Positions 5,060 through 8,945 of a stretch of 8,945 nt of DNA are shown piece after piece (position 1 is the first letter of the stretch; every line of letters starts with the position of its first letter). The notes below the pieces were generated by a model, which was given only the letters and a program-made list of their open reading frames with translations, searched no databases and was not told where the DNA came from. This DNA is from Verrucomicrobiota bacterium (GTDB taxonomy: Bacteria; Verrucomicrobiota; Verrucomicrobiia; Limisphaerales; UBA1100): the NCBI GenBank assembly GCA_028872645.1, contig JAPKDK010000111.1, forward strand, positions 1 to 8,945. The letters are read 5' to 3'. Made by a program: the position numbers and the translations under genes.

Positions 5060-8000
5060 ATGCAAACTTGTGCCATGAAAAACAACCTCACCCGCACACT
5101 CAATAAACTCCAACCGACCGCACTGATCGCGGTCGTTTTGGTTTGGCTCACCCCCGCCGCAACCGCCCAGCAAATTTCGCCGGCGGACCAGGAATATTTC
5201 GAGGCCAAGATCCGGCCTATCCTCGTGGACAATTGCTACGGCTGCCACGGCGATGGCGCTACCAAAGGCGGGCTGGACCTCAGCAGTAAAGGCGGCGCGC
5301 GCAATGGCGGCAACACCGGCCCCGCCGTGGTGCCGGGTGATCCAGGCAAAAGCATCATGGTTCAGCGCGTCAAAAACCTCGCCGACCCCATGCCGCCTTC
5401 CAATAAAGATCCGCTCACCGATGCGCAGATTTCTGAACTCGAAAGCTGGATCCGCCGCGGCGCGCCCGATCCCCGGACCGGCAAATCCGTCGGCGTTATT
5501 AAGACCCAGTCCGACAAAGAAAAAGCCAAGGCGCACTGGGCATTTCAACAAGTAAAAACCCCCTCGCCGCCGCTACCGGAATATGTGTTCAACGGCAAAC
5601 TCAAGGGCTGGATTCAAAACCCCATCGATGCGTACATTCTCAAAACCCTCGAGGAACAAAATATGGTGCCCTCGCTCCCGGCAGAAAAATGGGCACTTCT
5701 GCGACGCGTGTATTTTGATCTGATCGGGCTGCCGCCGAGTTATGAGGATATTCAGCGCTTTACCAATGGGCAGGAAACCTACGAGCAGATCGTCGACCGC
5801 CTTCTAACCAGCCCCCAATATGGCGAACGCTGGGGCCGTTATTGGCTGGACGTCGCCCGTTATGCCGACACCACCGGCGCGGACAACCGCCGTAATAACG
5901 TATCGCGCTATCTCTATGCCTACACCTACCGCGACTGGGTGATCAATTCGCTCAATGAAGACAAGCCGTATGACAAGTTTCTCATCGAGCAAATCGCCGC
6001 CGACCAACAAAAGTCCAGCCACGCCGACCTTGCTGCCATGGGTTTCCTCACCCTCGGCCGCAAAGATAATCCCCAAGACAATAGCGATGATGTGATTGAT
6101 GACCGCATCGATGTGCTGACCCGCGGCACCCTCGGCCTCGCCGTCTACTGCGCACGCTGCCACGACCACAAGTTCGATCCCGTGCCCACTGCTGACTACT
6201 ACGCTCTCTACGGCGTGTTCAAAAGTTCCAGAGAACCCAACGATGATGACAAACTCAAGGATGGGAAATACGTACTGAACCCTTCGACCGCCAACGGAAG
6301 CAGCAAAGGCACTTACGCGGGCAGCTCCGATATTGCAGATTATCAATCCAAACTGAAGGACCTGGAAAAAAAATACGAGGATTTCCGTTTAGGAAAGGAA
6401 TACGAGAACAACAATAATTCGCGCCAAAACGCCGCTACTTACATGTATTGGACCCACATGTATACCAAGAACGATGTGCGCGTGCGCGATAAACGCCGCG
6501 AATTTGAGCGCACGCTCGATGAGTTGATTAAAAAATCCACTAAAGGCAAGAAGAAGAAAAGCGACGTTAAGCTCATCGGTGATGTGGGCGATACTTGGCA
6601 AAACTACATGCGCCGCAAGAAAGAGGACGACCGAGTATTCGGCCCGTGGGTTACCTACGGAAACGTGTCCACCAACGCCGCCGGCCGCTTCATTCCGGCC
6701 GATCTGGCCAAAGCCCAAGCCAAGCTGCGTCCTTTGCTCAGCAAGCCCGACCCGAAAAACAAGCGCGCCAAACGCATCAACCCCATCGTGGCCAAGTATT
6801 TCCCCGCCACAAATCCCCCCGCTAACATGGGACAAGTCATGAAACGTTATGATTCCATGTTCAAAATTGCAGACCAACAATGGCGGTTTGCCATCCAGCA
6901 ATTCACTGCCCAGCGCGCCCAGGCCAAGCCCGGCGAAAAAATGGACCCGCCCAAAAACATGGAGGACGCCCAAAAACGCTTCGGCGTGGAATTCGATAAA
7001 CAGTTTGGCAAAGACTACGCGAAAAATATGGAAGAAGTTCGACGCGTCATCTTTGAGCGTGGTCATCCCTGCAAATCCAACTTCGATGAACTCAAACGCC
7101 GCAACGGCGGCCTTGAGCGCGAAGAACGCGAACGTTTTCTCGGTAAGATTGAGAGCCTCAAGATCAACCACGCTGGCTCACCGCCCCTGGCCATGGTGCT
7201 TGTGGACAGCAACCCCCACGACGAGAAAATCATGATCAAGGGCAACCGCAACCAGCGTGGAAAAGAAGCCCCACGCCAATTCTTAGAAATCCTATCCGGC
7301 GAAGATCGCCAGCCCTTCCCAAAGAACTCCAGCGGCCGCCTCGAGATGGCCAAGGCCATTGCCAGCAAAGAAAACCCCCTCACCGCCCGCGTAATGGCGA
7401 ACCGCATTTGGATGCTCCATTTTGGCAAGGGCATCGTCAGCTCCGTCAATGAGTTCGGCGTGCGCGCCATGGATCCATCCCACCCCGAGTTGCTTGATTA
7501 CCTCGCGTGGTATTTTACAACCCACGGCTGGTCCATGAAAAAACTGCACAAGCATATCCTCATGTCCAACACCTACCAGCAAACCAGTGACGAAAACCCG
7601 CGCTACAGCGTCAAGGATCCCAATAACATCTATTACTATAAAATGGATCGCCGGCGGCTGGACTTCGAGGCCTTCCGCGACGGCATGCTCACCGTGGCCG
7701 GGACAAGTGACCTCTCCATGGGCGGAAAACCCCTGCGCCTCACAGGTGGCGCCCCCAACTACCGCCGAACCGTCTATGCCCTTATTGACCGCCGCAACCT
7801 CGATGACGCCTTAAAGACCTTCGATTTTGCGAACCCCGATAAGACCGCCGGCCAACGCTTTACCTCCACCGTCGCCCAACAGGCACTCTTCATGATGAAC
7901 AGCCCCATGGTGGCCGACCTCGCTCATCAGCTGGTCAACCGCAAGGAATTCGCCGCCATCCAGGACGACCGTGCCCGCATCTCTGCGCTTTACAACATGA

Positions 8001-8860
8001 TCTACCAGCGCGCCGCCGAGCCCATCGAGCTGAAACTCGGCGTGCGCTATCTTCAGCAGCAAACCGGAGGCGTCACCACCGGCGCCATGAAAAGCACCCC
8101 AACCTGGTACAACGGCCACGGCCAGGCCGAACGATACAACGAAAAACAAAAACTCTATTCCATCAAATTTTTTCAGTTCCCCTTCACTGATGGCAAGGTC
8201 TGGAAAGGCAACAATCCGGCCTACGGCCCACTGGAACTCACCGCCACTGGTGGCCATCCAGGCGCGCATCCAAGCGTGGCTGTCATCCGCCGCTGGGTTG
8301 CCCCCACCGACACCATCGTGGACGTGAGCGCCCGCCTCGAGCACAAGCTCGATGACACCGCCGAGGCTGCCCGCGAAGACAAAATGGGTGACAGTTTGCG
8401 TAAGTTTTATGATGAAAATGTGTGGGACGGAATCACCGGCGTCATTGTCCACAGCCGCACATCCAACGGTAATGCCCGCCTCGGCAAGGAACTCTGGCGC
8501 AGCGATGTCCGCCGCACCCGCCGTGATAGTAATCTTTCCAACATCACCGTGAAACGCGGAGACACAATTGACTTTATTGTATACAGCGGCAAAGTAACCA
8601 ACCCCAAAGCCCTCGCCACCACCAAACGCAATTACAAACTCAACAACCCACAGCAGGATCAATTCACGTGGAACCCCACCGTGAGCATCAAGAAAGAAAT
8701 CGCCGACGCCATGAACAAAAAAGCCGGCTCCCTGCAAATCACCTCATGGCAAGCATCAAGCGAATTCCTCGGCACCACCTACAAACCCAAGCCCCTCAAC
8801 GCCTGGGAAAAATACGTGCAAGTACTCCTCCTCTCCAACGAAATAGCCTTCGTGGACTAG
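5060..8860 (+). CDS. PSCyt1-DUF1549-DUF1553 (PSD1) multidomain exported protein
   Basis: A 1266-residue exported protein of the family paired with DUF1501 in PVC bacteria. A signal peptide covers about residues 1-37 (cleavage after A-T-A). PSCyt1 (about 45-135) carries the heme c motif C-Y-G-C-H (59-63) with Met111 in P-M-P-P as probable sixth ligand. DUF1549 (about 185-395) contains SPQYGERWGRYWLDVARYAD (251-270) and a second C-x-x-C-H (364-368, CARCHDHKFDP), conserved in DUF1549. A lysine-rich helical region (about 395-700) and a short strand-rich part lead to DUF1553 (about 755-1000), with NPLTARVMANRIWMLHFGKG (772-791). A beta-rich module (about 1050-1210) precedes the canonical DUF1553 end, AWEKYVQVLLLSNEIAFVD (1248-1266). 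Function is unproven; periplasmic redox or degradation roles have been suggested for such proteins. The start could instead be the ATG at 5075 (residue 6), which gives a more typical leader; a weak GGA lies ahead of 5060. Its stop overlaps that of the convergent gene. Confidence 0.95.
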   Translation: MQTCAMKNNLTRTLNKLQPTALIAVVLVWLTPAATAQQISPADQEYFEAKIRPILVDNCYGCHGDGATKGGLDLSSKGGARNGGNTGPAVVPGDPGKSIMVQRVKNLADPMPPSNKDPLTDAQISELESWIRRGAPDPRTGKSVGVIKTQSDKEKAKAHWAFQQVKTPSPPLPEYVFNGKLKGWIQNPIDAYILKTLEEQNMVPSLPAEKWALLRRVYFDLIGLPPSYEDIQRFTNGQETYEQIVDRLLTSPQYGERWGRYWLDVARYADTTGADNRRNNVSRYLYAYTYRDWVINSLNEDKPYDKFLIEQIAADQQKSSHADLAAMGFLTLGRKDNPQDNSDDVIDDRIDVLTRGTLGLAVYCARCHDHKFDPVPTADYYALYGVFKSSREPNDDDKLKDGKYVLNPSTANGSSKGTYAGSSDIADYQSKLKDLEKKYEDFRLGKEYENNNNSRQNAATYMYWTHMYTKNDVRVRDKRREFERTLDELIKKSTKGKKKKSDVKLIGDVGDTWQNYMRRKKEDDRVFGPWVTYGNVSTNAAGRFIPADLAKAQAKLRPLLSKPDPKNKRAKRINPIVAKYFPATNPPANMGQVMKRYDSMFKIADQQWRFAIQQFTAQRAQAKPGEKMDPPKNMEDAQKRFGVEFDKQFGKDYAKNMEEVRRVIFERGHPCKSNFDELKRRNGGLEREERERFLGKIESLKINHAGSPPLAMVLVDSNPHDEKIMIKGNRNQRGKEAPRQFLEILSGEDRQPFPKNSSGRLEMAKAIASKENPLTARVMANRIWMLHFGKGIVSSVNEFGVRAMDPSHPELLDYLAWYFTTHGWSMKKLHKHILMSNTYQQTSDENPRYSVKDPNNIYYYKMDRRRLDFEAFRDGMLTVAGTSDLSMGGKPLRLTGGAPNYRRTVYALIDRRNLDDALKTFDFANPDKTAGQRFTSTVAQQALFMMNSPMVADLAHQLVNRKEFAAIQDDRARISALYNMIYQRAAEPIELKLGVRYLQQQTGGVTTGAMKSTPTWYNGHGQAERYNEKQKLYSIKFFQFPFTDGKVWKGNNPAYGPLELTATGGHPGAHPSVAVIRRWVAPTDTIVDVSARLEHKLDDTAEAAREDKMGDSLRKFYDENVWDGITGVIVHSRTSNGNARLGKELWRSDVRRTRRDSNLSNITVKRGDTIDFIVYSGKVTNPKALATTKRNYKLNNPQQDQFTWNPTVSIKKEIADAMNKKAGSLQITSWQASSEFLGTTYKPKPLNAWEKYVQVLLLSNEIAFVD

Positions 8861-8945
8861 GCTGATCCTTCCAACGCTGGAAGTGCTTCCTGCTTTTGCG
8901 CGCGCAAGGATTTCTGTTCCTCCAACACCCGCATCAACTCCGCCT
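8857..8945 (-). CDS. C-terminal end of a convergent gene (5' part outside window)
   Basis: On the minus strand the window edge is open in one frame down to a TAG at 8857-8859, giving 28 complete codons: AELMRVLEEQKSLRAQKQEA, then LPALEGSA and the stop. The heptad-like Leu/Val spacing and the Glu/Lys/Arg/Gln-rich composition look like the end of a coiled coil. Too little is present to name a family. The frame is one of three possible, but its composition and the stop abutting the large plus-strand gene make it the plausible one. Its stop shares CTAG with the stop of the 1266-residue protein (4-base overlap), leaving no room for a terminator between them. Confidence 0.6.
   Translation of the reverse strand, partial: AELMRVLEEQKSLRAQKQEALPALEGSA

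Noticed and set aside
7811..8737. 308-codon minus-strand open frame inside the large exported-protein gene
   Set aside because: Antisense shadow of DUF1553 coding sequence; Gly/Val/His-rich translation typical of the reverse frame of GC-rich genes.

Overview
The window looks like a piece of a Verrucomicrobiota or, less likely, Planctomycetota chromosome. The main reason is the pair of large exported proteins that fills its right half: a DUF1501 protein with a twin-arginine-type leader (3586-4998), followed by a 1266-residue protein with PSCyt1 (cytochrome c-like), DUF1549 and DUF1553 domains (5060-8860). Such pairs are expanded in PVC-group bacteria and rare elsewhere. A 148-residue lipoprotein at 2892-3338 resembles hypothetical proteins I associate with Verrucomicrobia (recalled, not searched). 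Almost no start codon has a good Shine-Dalgarno sequence.

Layout from left to right. Positions 1-565 (minus) hold the N-terminal 188 codons of an NADPH-dependent FMN reductase/flavodoxin-like protein that runs off the left edge. A 159-base divergent gap follows, carrying two tandem 25-base hairpins of the same architecture. Positions 725-1201 (plus) encode a TerB-family protein. It converges, with a 5-base gap, on a minus-strand cluster. Read in transcription order, that cluster is a lipoprotein (2892-3338), a 187-base structured non-coding gap, an arsenate reductase of the low-molecular-weight phosphatase type (2228-2704) and an alpha/beta-hydrolase of the HGGG/GHSAG esterase type (1207-2211). 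arsC and the esterase are 16 bases apart and are probably co-transcribed. No arsR, arsB or acr3 is visible.

A 247-base divergent region (3339-3585) separates that cluster from the plus-strand pair. It contains a plausible sigma70-type promoter (3515-3542) with a 7-bp inverted repeat abutting its -35 box. The DUF1501 and PSCyt1/DUF1549/DUF1553 genes are 61 bases apart with a small stem-loop between them and most likely form one transcription unit. Both products should be exported. Families of this type are often linked to breakdown of complex organic matter, but no defined reaction is established for this pair. The last 89 bases (8857-8945, minus) are the C-terminus of another gene whose stop codon shares the palindrome CTAG with the stop of the large protein.

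I found no tRNA, rRNA, CRISPR array, transposase, integrase or recognised defence system. Nothing here is clearly a new system. The points most worth a second look are the repeat and hairpin elements in the intergenic regions, the architecture of the 1266-residue protein, and the missing C-terminal histidine of the esterase.
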